Assembly: GCA_003248315.1 (NCBI GenBank)
Contig: QKWM01000004.1
Span: forward strand, 2,973,001-3,037,000
Length of the DNA: 64,000 nucleotides
Direction of reading: 5' to 3'
Origin: Streptomyces sp. SW4
GTDB lineage: Bacteria > Actinomycetota > Actinomycetes > Streptomycetales > Streptomycetaceae
The notes beneath the pieces were generated by a model. The model saw nothing but the letters and a program-made list of their open reading frames with translations. It was not told where the DNA came from and searched no databases. A program made the translations under genes and the position numbers. Numbering within the stretch: position 1 is the first letter of the stretch; the number at the start of each line of letters is the position of its first letter. Positions 18,851 through 28,602 of the stretch are shown here, piece by piece.

Positions 18851-19768
18851 ATGCGCGCCCAGTTCGTCCTGTCGGAGATCGGCGTCGGTCTCCGCCGCAA
18901 CCTGACGATGACCTTCGCCGTCATCGTCTCCGTCGCCCTGTCGCTCGCCCTGTTCGGCGGGTCGCTCCTGATGAGCGACCAGGTCAACACGATGAAAGGC
19001 TACTGGTACGACAAGGTCAACGTCTCGATCTTCCTCTGCAACAAGAGCGACGCCGAGTCCGACCCGAACTGCGCCAAGGGCGCGGTCACCGAGGACCAGA
19101 AGAAGCAGATCCAGGCCGACCTCAAGGAGATGTCGGTCGTCGACACGGTGACGTACGAGTCGCAGGACGAGGCGTACAAGCACTACAAGGAGCAGTTCGG
19201 CGACTCGCCGCTGGCCAGCTCCCTCACACCGGACCAGATGCAGGAGTCGTACCGCATCAAGCTGACCGACCCGGAGAAGTACCAGGTCATCGCCACTGCC
19301 TTCGACGGGCGCGACGGCGTGCAGTCGGTGCAGGACCAGAAGGGCATCCTGGACAACCTCTTCGAGCTGCTCAACGGCATGAACTGGGCGGCCCGGGCGA
19401 TCATGGCGCTGATGCTGGTCGTGGCGCTGATGCTGATCGTCAACACGGTGCGCGTCTCGGCGTTCAGCCGGCGGCGCGAGACCGGCATCATGCGCCTGGT
19501 CGGCGCCTCCGGCTTCTACATCCAGGCGCCGTTCATCATGGAGGCCGCCGTCGCCGGCCTCATCGGCGGCCTGGTCGCCTGCGGATTCCTGGTGGTCGCC
19601 CGGTACTTCATCATCGACCACGGACTGGCCCTGTCGGAGAAGCTCAACCTCATCAACTTCATCGGCTGGGACGCCGTCCTGACGAAGCTGCCGCTCATCC
19701 TCGCCACCAGCCTCCTGATGCCCGCGCTGGCCGCGTTCTTCGCGCTGCGCAAGTACCTGAAGGTGTGA
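18851..19768 (+). CDS. ftsX: Cell division membrane protein FtsX
   Basis: Permease-like partner of FtsE, 305 residues, intact. One N-terminal membrane helix (NLTMTFAVIVSVALSLALFG) is followed by an extracytoplasmic domain of about 120 residues that includes two Cys (residues about 62 and 75, FLCNKSD...PNCAKG). Three C-terminal helices follow, with the FtsX-family FSRRRETGIMRLVGAS loop between the second and third. The external domain is the part known to contact hydrolases such as RipC in mycobacteria. It is translated with ftsE and ends just before a strong terminator. Confidence 0.97.
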   Translation: MRAQFVLSEIGVGLRRNLTMTFAVIVSVALSLALFGGSLLMSDQVNTMKGYWYDKVNVSIFLCNKSDAESDPNCAKGAVTEDQKKQIQADLKEMSVVDTVTYESQDEAYKHYKEQFGDSPLASSLTPDQMQESYRIKLTDPEKYQVIATAFDGRDGVQSVQDQKGILDNLFELLNGMNWAARAIMALMLVVALMLIVNTVRVSAFSRRRETGIMRLVGASGFYIQAPFIMEAAVAGLIGGLVACGFLVVARYFIIDHGLALSEKLNLINFIGWDAVLTKLPLILATSLLMPALAAFFALRKYLKV

Positions 19769-19777
19769 CACATGCCA

Positions 19778-19813
19778 AGAGGGCCGTACGGACAAGCGAC
19801 CGTACGGCCCTCT
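19778..19813 (+). terminator. ftsEX terminator
   Basis: A perfect 14-bp stem (AGAGGGCCGTACGG / CCGTACGGCCCTCT) with an 8-base loop starts 10 bases after the ftsX stop. Confidence 0.9.
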
Positions 19814-19836
19814 CCGCTTGTCCTAGACTCACCGGC

Positions 19837-21048
19837 ATGTCAGGTCGTGACCTGTTCTGCCGGCCCCGCCGCATGCGCCACGGGGCCGCCCTGACATTGG
19901 TGTTCGCCGGTGTCCTCGTGGCCGGCGCGGCCACCGGAACGCTCCCCGCGGCCGACCGGAAACCCGCAGCCGACCCGTCCCGCCGGGCCGCCCCCGCCGG
20001 GCGGCACGCGGAGGTGGCCCGCGCGGCGGCCGAGGCGATGGAGGACGGCAAGTCACCGGTCGAGGCGGCCGAACGCGCGGTCAGCCGCAGCGGGGACCGG
20101 TGGGGCGCCGTCTACTCCCGCGGCGAGTACGAGGAGTTGGCCCAGGCTCTCGACGGCCGGTACACCGGCGTCGGCCTGTCCGCGCGCCGCGAGCGCGACG
20201 GCCGGATCGAGGTGACGGGCGTGCGGCCCGGCTCGCCCGCCGCCGACGCCGGGATCCGGGAGGGCGACCGGCTGCGCAGCGTCGACGGCGAGAAGGTCGA
20301 CGGGCGGCCCGTCACCGAGGTCGTCGCCCTGCTCCGCGGCGACGCCGCCGACGCGCCCGCCGGCAGCACCGTCCGGCTCGGCCTGGAGCGCGGCACGCGC
20401 GCGTGGACCGAGACCGTGCACCGTGCCGAACTGACCACGCAGCCCGTCACGGCCCGCGCGCTGGCGAGCGGCGCGACGGTCGTCAAGGTCTCCTCCTTCA
20501 CCCGGGGCTCCGGCGACGCCGTGCGCACCGCCGTCCGCCAGGCGCCGCGGGGCACCGGCATCGTCCTGGACCTGCGCGGCAACTCCGGCGGGCTGGTCGC
20601 CGAGGCCGTCACCGCCGCCTCCGCCTTCCTCGACGGCGGTCTCGTCGCCACCTACGACGTCGACGGCGAGCAGCGCGCCCTGCACGCCGAGCCCGGCGGC
20701 GACACCGCCAGACCCCTGGTCGCGCTCGTCGACGGCGGCACGATGAGCGCGGCCGAACTGCTCACCGGCGCCCTCCAGGACCGCGGACGCGCGGTCGTCG
20801 TGGGCTCCCGCACCTTCGGCAAGGGCTCGGTGCAGATGCCGAGCACCCTGCCCGACGGCTCGGTCGCCGAGCTGACCGTCGGGCACTACCGCACCCCGGC
20901 CGGCCGGGGCGTCGACGGCGCGGGCATCACCCCCGACCTGGAGCTGGACGCCTCCGCCCCGGCCGCCCTGCGCCGCGCCGAGACGGTGCTCGGGGACTGG
21001 GCCGCTAGCGCCGCACCGGCCGGCGGACAGCCCGCCGCACCTCGTTAA
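19837..21048 (+). CDS. S41 family carboxy-terminal processing protease (CtpA-like)
   Basis: Secreted or membrane-tethered Ser-Lys protease, 403 residues from ATG 19837. TAGACT ends only 7 bases before the ATG, so the transcript is probably leaderless. A signal anchor (ALTLVFAGVLVAGAATG) is followed by a short helical domain, a PDZ domain (GVRPGSPAADAGIREGDRL) at about residues 105-190, and the S41 catalytic domain with LDLRGNSGGLV, DGGTMSAAELL (nucleophile Ser) and RTFGKGSVQ (general-base Lys). It sits between ftsEX and smpB, a conserved actinobacterial order. Likely substrates are envelope proteins; none can be named from sequence. Confidence 0.93.
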   Translation: MSGRDLFCRPRRMRHGAALTLVFAGVLVAGAATGTLPAADRKPAADPSRRAAPAGRHAEVARAAAEAMEDGKSPVEAAERAVSRSGDRWGAVYSRGEYEELAQALDGRYTGVGLSARRERDGRIEVTGVRPGSPAADAGIREGDRLRSVDGEKVDGRPVTEVVALLRGDAADAPAGSTVRLGLERGTRAWTETVHRAELTTQPVTARALASGATVVKVSSFTRGSGDAVRTAVRQAPRGTGIVLDLRGNSGGLVAEAVTAASAFLDGGLVATYDVDGEQRALHAEPGGDTARPLVALVDGGTMSAAELLTGALQDRGRAVVVGSRTFGKGSVQMPSTLPDGSVAELTVGHYRTPAGRGVDGAGITPDLELDASAPAALRRAETVLGDWAASAAPAGGQPAAPR

Positions 21049-21093
21049 TCGACTTCCCGGGAACCCCTGCGTAGTGCGAAAATGGTCGGCACT

Positions 21094-21572
21094 ATGGCTA
21101 AGGAAAAAGGGCGCAAGCTGATCGCGCAGAACAAGAAGGCGCGGCACGACTACCACATCCTCGACACCTACGAGGCCGGGCTGGTCCTCACCGGGACCGA
21201 GGTGAAGTCGCTGCGCCAGGGGCGGGCCTCGCTGGCCGACGGCTTCATCCAGATGGACGGGCACGAGGCCTGGCTGCACAACGTGCACGTGCCGGAGTAC
21301 AGCCAGGGCACCTGGACCAACCACAGCGCCCGCCGCAAGCGGAAGCTGCTCCTGCACCGCTCGGAGATCGACAAGCTGGAGTCGAAGTCCCAGGAGACCG
21401 GGCACACCATCGTGCCCCTCGCCCTGTACTTCAAGGACGGCCGCGCCAAGGTCGAGATCGCGCTGGCGCGGGCAAGAAGGAGTACGACAAGCGGCAGACC
21501 CTCCGCGAGAAGCAGGACCGGCGCGAGGCCGAGCGGGCGATCTCCGCGATCCGGCGCAGGCAGCGGGCGTGA
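21094..21572 (+). CDS. smpB: tmRNA-binding protein SmpB
   Basis: Partner of tmRNA in trans-translation; binds the tRNA-like domain and delivers it to stalled ribosomes. ATG 21094 (MAKEKGRKLIAQNKKARHDY) is preferred to the in-frame ATG at 21082, since it gives the usual SmpB N-terminus. Core motifs are TYEAGLVLTGTEVKSLRQG and WLHNVHVPEY. A missing G in the GGG run near 21471 throws the last 33 codons out of frame; repaired, the protein is 159 residues with the expected basic tail (KKEYDKRQTLREKQDRR). The gene for its RNA partner lies 176 bases downstream. Confidence 0.95.
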
Positions 21573-21748
21573 CGGGGATCACCCGCCCGGCCGGGAATGG
21601 GCGGGCGCGGCCCGTCGTTGAACCTGCTGCCACGCCCGGGTGACCCCCGGGAACACGCTGGCACGGACGTGCATCGGTCACGTACGATGGCATCCGCACC
21701 GCACGCGGTGCAGGTGACTCCCTCCGGGGAGGCTTGAAAAATCAACAT

Positions 21749-22145
21749 GGGGATGATCGGTTTCGACAGCGGCTGTCGAAGCAGGGGAAGCGTGTCGAGG
21801 AAGCGGCCATGATCTCGTAAACCACAGGCCGAAAAAAATAATCGCCAATACCAAGCGCGATTCCTCCCAGCAGGCCTTCGCCCTCGCTGCCTGATCTCAG
21901 GTAGCAGAGCGAGCCTCCTACTACGGGAGTGTCAGCCCGGGCTGTTCCCGACCCGGATCCTGGCATCAGCTAGGGAACTCCACCTCTAGACCCGGTCACG
22001 GGGTGTAGAGGAAAACCAAACAGTGACTGAGCCCGTCGGAGACTTGTCCGCGTGATCTCCGGGGCCGAGAAAAGCGCAGCGGACTGCACACGGAGAAGCC
22101 CTGGTTCCGCACCGTTGGACGCGGGTTCGATTCCCGCCATCTCCA
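21749..22145 (+). ncRNA. ssrA: Transfer-messenger RNA (tmRNA)
   Basis: The 5' end GGGGATGATCGGTTTCGACA and the 3' end GGTTCGATTCCCGCCATCTCC form the tRNA-like acceptor and T arms (GGGGAUG pairs with CAUCUCC with one G-U). The tag reading frame lies at 21844-21894: GCC AAT ACC AAG CGC GAT ..., ending in GCT GCC TGA, encoding ANTKRDSSQQAFALAA, the Streptomyces degradation tag. Pseudoknot-forming segments follow. The base after the discriminator A (22145) is C then A, so the 3' CCA is not encoded and must be added post-transcriptionally. A hairpin and TACGAT at about 21682 upstream suggest a precursor that is trimmed at the 5' end. Confidence 0.97.
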
Positions 22146-22157
22146 CAATCTCCATGG

Positions 22158-22195
22158 GTCGAGGGCCCGGTGGCAGCAGCCACCGGGCCCTCGAC
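22158..22195 (+). terminator. ssrA terminator (also faces the MFS gene)
   Basis: A perfect 17-bp stem (GTCGAGGGCCCGGTGGC) with an AGCA loop lies 13 bases after the tmRNA and 11 bases beyond the stop of the convergent MFS gene, so it can act in both directions. Confidence 0.92.
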
Positions 22196-22205
22196 GTGTT
22201 CCCGG

Positions 22206-23535
22206 TCACCTCCGCGGGGACGGCAGGAGCGCGAGCAGCAGCGCCACCGCGGCCGCCGTGGCCGGCACCCCGTACCCGGCCGTGGCCGAGACGTGCTCCA
22301 CCGTCCAGCCCCGGCGGCGCTGCCACAGGCGATGCCGCCCAGCAGGCCGGTCACCGCCAGGGTCATGCCCTCGTTGAGGCGGCCCTCCGGGGTGCGGCGC
22401 TGGACCAGCGTCATGGTCGTGACCATCGCCGGAGCGGTCGCCATGCCCCCCAGCAGCAGCGTGCCCGCGAGCAGCGTCAGGGAGCCGGTGGGCGCCGCGA
22501 GCACCGGCAGGGTCAGCAGCGCCGCCATCGCGGCGACGCACCACGGCAGCCGCGACTCGGCGGGCCCGGCCGGCCGCCACGCCCCGTACAGCAGCCCCGC
22601 CGCGCACGACCCGGCCGCCTGGAGCGCCAGCACCACACCGGCCGCCGTGCGGTGCCCCTGTGCGTCCGCGAAGGCGATGGTGACGACCTCCATCGCGCCG
22701 AAGACCCCGCCGAGCGCCAGGCAGACCACGAGCAGCGGCGGCATCCCGGGCGCCCGCAGCGGGGCCCTGCCCCGCGGACGCGGCCGGGCGGGCGGCTCGG
22801 TCGCGCGCTGGGCGGTGAACAGCAGCATGCCCGTCAGCAGCAGCACCGCCCCCACCAGCGTGCCCGCCTCCGGGAACAGCGTCCCGCACAGCACGGCCGC
22901 CAGCACCGGGCCCAGCATGAAGCACAGCTCGTCGGTGGCCTGCTCGAAGGAGTTCGCGGTGTGCAGGGCGTCCGGGTCGCCCTTCAGCAGATGGGCCCAG
23001 CGGGCCCGGGCCATCCCGCCGGTGTTGGGGGTGGTGGCGGTGGCGGCGTAGGCGGCGAACAGGGTCCAGTCGGGGCGCCGTGGCGCACGCACAGCAGCAG
23101 CGCCAGCGAGCCGAGGACCGCGAACACCGTGGCCGGTACGGCCACCCGGGCCTGGCCGTGGCGGTCGACGAGCCGCGCGGTCCACGGCGCGACCAGGGCG
23201 GTCGCCGCGAGCCCGGTCGCCGTGACGGCGCCGGCGAGGGCGTACGAACCCCGGGTGCCGGCGATCATCACGACCGCGCTCACGCTGAACATGCCCATGG
23301 GCAGCCGGGCGATGAGGTTCCCGGCCGTGAACGCCCGGGCGCCCGGGACGGCGAGGAGCCGGCGGTACGGTCCGGGTGGCCGGCTCCGCACGCGAGGAGG
23401 ACGGCCCGGAGGCCGGTGACGGCCCGAACGCCGGCCGCGGGGGCCGAAGTCGGCGACGACGAGGGTGTCGGCGGTGACGGTGAGCAGGGGGCCCGGGCGC
23501 GACGTGCGTCGCGAGGTCGGATGCGGCATGCACAC
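22206..23535 (-). CDS. MFS transporter (two frame breaks)
   Basis: About 443 residues after repair, with about 12 hydrophobic segments. The family hallmark loop is present as APWTARLVDRHGQARV (between TM2 and TM3). Later segments include MLGPVLAAVLCGTLFPEAG and LLAGTLLLGGMATAPAMVTT. Breaks are near 23076 and 22322. The start is uncertain: 23535 gives a basic N-terminus (MCMPHPTSRRTSRPG); a GTG at 23391 nearer the first helix lacks a ribosome site. It is divergent from a LysR-type regulator 77 bases away, the usual arrangement for a regulator controlling its neighbour. Substrate unknown; drug or metabolite efflux is likely. Confidence 0.85.
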
Positions 23536-23612
23536 ACCGTCGCCGACCGCCGATCACGGGGTCCAACACCTTCTCGTGGCCCATTGACGCACTCCGGTTG
23601 TAAGTTCACCGG

Positions 23613-24691
23613 GTGCCCGCTCCCGACCGCCAGGGCCCCTCAGGCCCCTCAGGCCCCTCCGACCTCTCAGACCCGTCAGTCCCGTCAGTCCCGTCAGGCC
23701 CCTCAGTCCCCTCCGGCCGCACCCGTCCCTCCGCCCGCTCCGGACATCCCGGCCATCTCGAACCGCGACTGCTGCGGGCCTTCGTCACCGTCGCCGAGGA
23801 ACTGCACTTCACCCGGGCCGCCGCCCGGCTGTACGTCGCCCAGCAGGCGCTCAGCCGGGACGTACGGCGGCTGGAGCGGGAGCTGGGCGCCGAGCTGTTC
23901 GTCCGCAGCACCCGGCAGGTGACGCTCACCGCCGACGGCGAGCGGCTGCTGCCGTACGCCCGCCGCGTGCTCCAGGCGCAGGACGAACTGCTCGCCGCCT
24001 TCGGCCAGGCCCGCCCCTGCTCGTGGACCTCAACTCGCCGGGACTCGCCACCGGGCGCCGGGTCTTGCACCGGGCCCGCCGGCTCGCGCCGGACCTGGAA
24101 CTGATGGCCCGTTTCGAGAGCGGCCTGACGCACGCCGCCGCCGAGATGCTCGCCGGCCGGCTCGACGCCTCGTTCGGCCGGTTCGCGGGACTGGCGCCGG
24201 CGCTGCGGGCCGGACTCGCCCACCAGCCCGTCCGGTACGAGCCGATGGCGGTGCTGCTGCCCGAGGACCACCCGCTGGCCGCTCGGCCGGAGGTACCGCT
24301 CGCCGCGCTGGCCGGGGAGGCCGTGTACGCCGGGGCCGGGAACCCGCGGACGCCGGAGTGGACGGACCTGGCGCACCGCCTGTTCGACGGCCGCGGCATC
24401 GAGGTGGCGGCACCGGCGCCGCTGGCCGTGGGCGAGGAGGAGTTCCAGCGCCTCATGGAGAGGACGCGCACCCCGGTCCTCGCGGTGGTGGACTTTCCGG
24501 CCATGCCGCGCACCGTGGTGCGTCCGCTGGTCGACCCGGTGCCGCTGTCGCCGGTGTCGCTCGTGTGGCGAAAAGGGCTGGTACACCCGGGGTTGGACGC
24601 CCTGCGCGAGGCGGCGGTCCGGCTCGCCGCCGAGAACGGGTGGCTCGGGCGGCCCGCGGGGCGTGGGTTCCGCCGGGCGACGCGACTGTGA
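23613..24691 (+). CDS. LysR family transcriptional regulator (one frame break)
   Basis: GTG at 23613, with TAAGTT about 10 bases before it. Residues 9-45 form a Pro/Ser tract from near-repeats (SGPSGPSDLSDPSVPSVPSG), unusual for LysR proteins. The winged helix-turn-helix follows: LLRAFVTVAEELHFTRAAAR, VAQQALSRDVRRLERELG and LFVRSTRQVTLT. A frame break near 24014 separates it from the periplasmic-binding-protein-like effector domain (LLVDLNSPGLATGRRV to the C-terminus). Repaired length is about 359 residues. It is divergent from the MFS gene, which it probably regulates in response to an unknown ligand. The true start could lie after the Pro/Ser tract. Confidence 0.85.
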
Positions 24692-24870
24692 TGTGCGTCC
24701 ACAACCGCGTCCACAACTGACACCGGGCAACCACATGTCCCCCGGGTGCGCTACATTCGTGGCCTGAGCACGGTGTGGTACAGGGGGCGCTCGAACCTGG
24801 TGGGGGCCGGTTCGGTCGACGGGTGCTCGGAGTCGTATGCGCACCCGGAACTGTCCCGTGGGGGAAGTGC

Positions 24871-26405
24871 GTGCGCGTGAGGAAATGGCAGAAAGACGCC
24901 CAACCGGAGTGGTCCGAGGCCACCGCCGCGACCCGTGAGCTTCCTGAGGCGCGGCCGGACGGGCACGTGACGCACACCTTTCCCGAGACCCAGGCGTTCC
25001 CCGGGACCGGCACCGGCGCGCGCCGCCCGGGTCCGGACGCCGCCCGACCCGGATGCCGAGTTCCCGAATGGACCGAAACGCCTTGGGCCCGGACCGCACC
25101 GCCGCGAACCGAATACCCACCGGCCGAATACCCGCCGACCGCCCGGCCGGTGACCGCGCGTCCGCCGACCGCCCGGCCGCGGACCGTACGTCCGCCGACC
25201 GCCCCGTCTCCGGATGGCCGGCCGTGGACCCGGCGCGTCGGGCGACCCGCCGGACCCGGCCCGTACGGCCGTACCCGCCGGCCGGTTCGGGCGGGGACGC
25301 CGACGCCACGGCGGTCCTCCCGCCGGTGGCGGCCACCCGGCCGGTGCGGCCGTATCCGCAGGCCCGCCCGGACGCGGACGCCGACGCCACGGACGTGCTG
25401 CCGTCGGTGGCCGCCACCCGGGCCCTGCCCGAATCCGGGCGCGCGGCGCGGGCGTACCCGCCGGCCGGTGGCCCGGGCGGGACACCGGACGCCGACGCCA
25501 CGGACGTGCTGCCGTCGGTGGCCGCCACCCGGGCCCTGCCGCGGACCGGGCCCGTCACCGCGTCCGTGCGGGACCCTGGGGCGACGCCCCCGCCGGCGAG
25601 GAGACCGCCGCCGGGCACCCGAGGACCCCGCGCGGCCGCAGGCACCCGGCGCCGGGCACACCCACGACCCGCACGAGGTGACGGTCCAGCTGGACGCCGT
25701 CCAGCTCGGCGACGGAGTGCTGCGCAGGGCCGAGGGCGCGCCCGCAAGGGCCCGGACGGCACCGACGGCCCCGTCTTCGTCGACGCCTCCGGCCGCCGCA
25801 GCCGCCGGTTCCGCCGTCTCGGCATAGCCGTCGGCATCGCCTGCGCCGTCTACGCCGTCGTCATGGTCGTCACGCTCATGTCCGGCAACTCCAACGCGCC
25901 CTGGCTGCCCGTCCCGGGCCAGCAAGAGGGCAAGCCGGCCGGCCAGGTCGACACCACCCCGCTGCCCAAGGAGTCCGCCGGGCCCTCCGCGACCGCCGGC
26001 AGCACCGCCCCCGGCACCAGCGCCCCGGCCACCGAGGAGGCGACCACCGGCCCCGGCGCCGAGGCGCCCGCCTCCGGCACCACCGCCGACCCGAGCCCCC
26101 GCCGGCGCGGCCGAACCCGAGCCGACCGCGACCCGGACCACGCCCCGGCCGGGCGGCGGCGCCAGCGAGCCGGCCCGGGCGACAGCCCCGCGCCCCGGAC
26201 CCGGGCCCCACCGGCCCCACCCCGCCCGACGGCGGCGGCGAACCCTCGCCCGACCCGTCCCCGACCACGGGCGGCGGCGACTCCGCGGGCACCGGCGGCG
26301 ACACCGGAGCCGACACGGTCGTCAACAGCGCGACCGACCCGTCCCGCTCGCCGCCGCGCCCAGGGCGCCCGCACCTCCTCCTCGTCCCCGGAGTACACCC
26401 TCTGA
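24871..26405 (+). CDS. matA: MatA-like membrane protein of the hyphal-aggregation polysaccharide locus
   Basis: GTG at 24871 (or 24877) follows GGGGGAAG. Several frame breaks (near 25040, 25590, 25740 and 26098, possibly more) make the sequence approximate; repaired length is about 512 residues. A long Pro/Arg-rich cytoplasmic N-terminus carries three DADAT-x-VLP repeats. One membrane helix (LGIAVGIACAVYAVVMVVTLMSG) near the middle is followed by a Pro/Thr/Ser/Gly-rich extracellular tail. It overlaps matB (TGATG). Identity rests on position beside the deacetylase-glycosyltransferase, which matches SCO2963-SCO2962 (matA-matB), reported to produce a poly-beta-1,6-N-acetylglucosamine-like polymer for pellet formation. 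No catalytic domain is visible; a scaffold or co-polymerase role is likely. Confidence 0.7.
25377..25540 (+). repeat. 53-bp direct repeat pair within matA
   Basis: The 53 bases from 25377 recur from 25488, 111 bases (37 codons) later and in frame, encoding DADATDVLPSVAATRAL twice; a third diverged copy lies near 25291. It is an internal coding duplication prone to expansion or contraction. Confidence 0.8.
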
Positions 26406-28602
26406 TGGCATCCCGCACCCGCCGTCACCGGGCCGCGACCGGAGCCCGTGACGGCTCCCCGCGGCGCCGCCTGCCCTGCGCCTGCTGCTGCCGGCCCTCG
26501 TCCTCGTCGCGCTCATGGCGATGCTCATGCTGCGCGGCTACGTGCACAGCGAGATCCTCGCCGACCACCGCGTCCAGCCCCCGCCGCCACCGACCAGGTC
26601 CCCGCGAGATCCTGGAGGGCGGCCCGGTCATCGACACCCGCGGCGGCCGCACCGAGAGCCTGAGCGTCCCCGACCACCGTCTCGTCCTCACCTTCGACGA
26701 CGGCCCGGACCCGGTGTGGACCCGAAGGTCCTGGACGTGCTGAAGAAGCACGACGCGCACGCCGTCTTCTTCGTCACCGGCACCATGGCCTCCGCTACCC
26801 GGACCTGGTCGAGCGGATGGTGGACGAGGGCCACGAGATCGGGCTGCACACCTTCAACCACCCCGACCTCTCCTTCCAGTCGAAGAAGCGCATCGACTGG
26901 GAGCTGTCGCAGAACCAGCTCGCCATCACCGGCGCCGCCGGCATCCGCACCTCGCTGTTCCGCCCGCCGTACTCCTCCTTCGCCGACGCGATGGACAACA
27001 AGTCCTGGCCGGTGACCGAGTACATCGGCTCCCGCGGGTACATCACGGTCGTCAACAACACCGACAGCGAGGACTGGCAGCGCCCCGGCGTCGACGAGAT
27101 CATCCGCCGGGCCACGCCCAAGGGCGGCGAGGGCGCCATCGTCCTCATGCACGACTCCGGCGGCGACCGCAGCCAGACCGTCGCGGCCCTCGACCGGTTC
27201 CTGCCCGACCTGAAGAAGCGCGGCTACGAGTTCGACAACCTCACCGAGGCCCTGGACGCGCCCAGCGCGCACAGCCCGGTCACCGGCGCCGACCTGTGGA
27301 AGGCCAAGGCGTGGATCGTCCTGGTCCAGGCGTCCGAGCACGTCACCGACGGGCTGGTGGCCGGCCTCGCGGTCATCGGCTTCCTGGTCATCGGACGGTT
27401 CGTGCTGATGCTGGTCCTCTCCGGCATCCACGCCCGCCGGGTGCGCCGCAAGGACTTCAGCTGGGGCCCGCCGGTCACCGAGCCCGTGTCGGTGCTGGTC
27501 CCGGCGTACAACGAGGCCAAGTGCATCGAGAACACCGTCCGTTCGCTGATGGCCGGCGACCATCCGATCGAGGTCCTCGTCATCGACGACGGCTCGACCG
27601 ACGGCACCGCCCGCATCGTCGAGGGCCTGGGGCTGCCGGGCGTCCGCGTCATCCGGCAGCTCAACGCGGGCAAACCGGCCGCCCTCAACCGGGGCCTGGC
27701 CAACGCCCGGTACGACATCGTCGTGATGATGGACGGCGACACCGTCTTCGAGCCGGCCACCGTCCGCGAACTGGTCCAGCCCTTCGGCGACCCGCGGGTC
27801 GGCGCCGTCGCCGGCAACGCCAAGGTCGGCAACCGGGACTCCCTCATCGGCGCCTGGCAGCACATCGAGTACGTGATGGGCTTCAACCTGGACCGCCGCA
27901 TGTACGACGTGCTGCGCTGCATGCCGACCATCCCGGGCGCCGTCGGCGCGTTCCGCCGCTCGGCGCTGGAGCGGGTGGGCGGCATGAGCGACGACACGCT
28001 CGCCGAGGACACCGACGTCACCATGGCGCTGCACCGCGACGGCTGGCGCGTGGTCTACGCCGAGAACGCCCGCGCCTGGACCGAGGCGCCGGAGACCGTG
28101 CAGCAGCTGTGGTCCCAGCGCTACCGCTGGTCCTACGGCACCATGCAGGCGATCTGGAAGCACCGCCGCGCGCTGGTCGAGAAGGGCCCTCGGGCCGCTT
28201 CGGCCGCGTGGGCCTGCCGTTCGTGTCCCTGTTCATGGTCCTGGCACCGCTGCTGGCCCGCTGATCGACATCTTCCTGCTCTACGGGATCGTCTTCGGCC
28301 CGACCGAGAAGACGATCGGGGCCTGGCTGGGCGTCCTGGCGATCCAGGCCGTCTGCGCGGCCTACGCCTTCCGGCTGGACCGCGAACGCATGACCCATCT
28401 GATCTCGCTGCCCCTGCAGCAGATCCTGTACCGCCAGCTCATGTACGTCGTGCTGCTCCAGTCCTGGATCACCGCCCTCACCGGCGGCCGGCTGCGCTGG
28501 CAGAAGCTGCGCCGCACCGGCGTCGTCGAGGCGCCCGGCGGTGCGCCCGCGATGCCGCGCCAGCGCACGCGCGGAAGTGACGACCGGAGGCCGGTGGCAT
28601 GA
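26405..28602 (+). CDS. matB: MatB-like bifunctional polysaccharide deacetylase / family 2 glycosyltransferase
   Basis: Starts at ATG 26405, overlapping the matA stop. After a basic N-terminus and one membrane helix comes a carbohydrate esterase 4 deacetylase domain: LTFDDGPDP, HTFNHPDL and RPPYSS. A second membrane helix (GLVAGLAVIGFLVIGRFVLM) precedes a processive GT2 domain with VSVLVPAYNE, IDDGSTDGT, MMDGDTVF, AEDTDV and SQRYRWSYG (QxxRW). C-terminal membrane helices follow. This is the PgaB-plus-PgaC logic in one polypeptide: synthesise poly-N-acetylglucosamine from UDP-GlcNAc, then partially deacetylate it outside. Frame breaks are near 26480, 26600, 26720, 26795, 28190 and 28258; repaired length is about 734 residues. 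The middle 1.4 kb is intact. Confidence 0.88.

Noticed and set aside
22100..22145. A separate tRNA gene (GGTTCGATTCC arm)
   Set aside because: It is the 3' T-arm and acceptor of tmRNA, paired with the 5' end at 21749.
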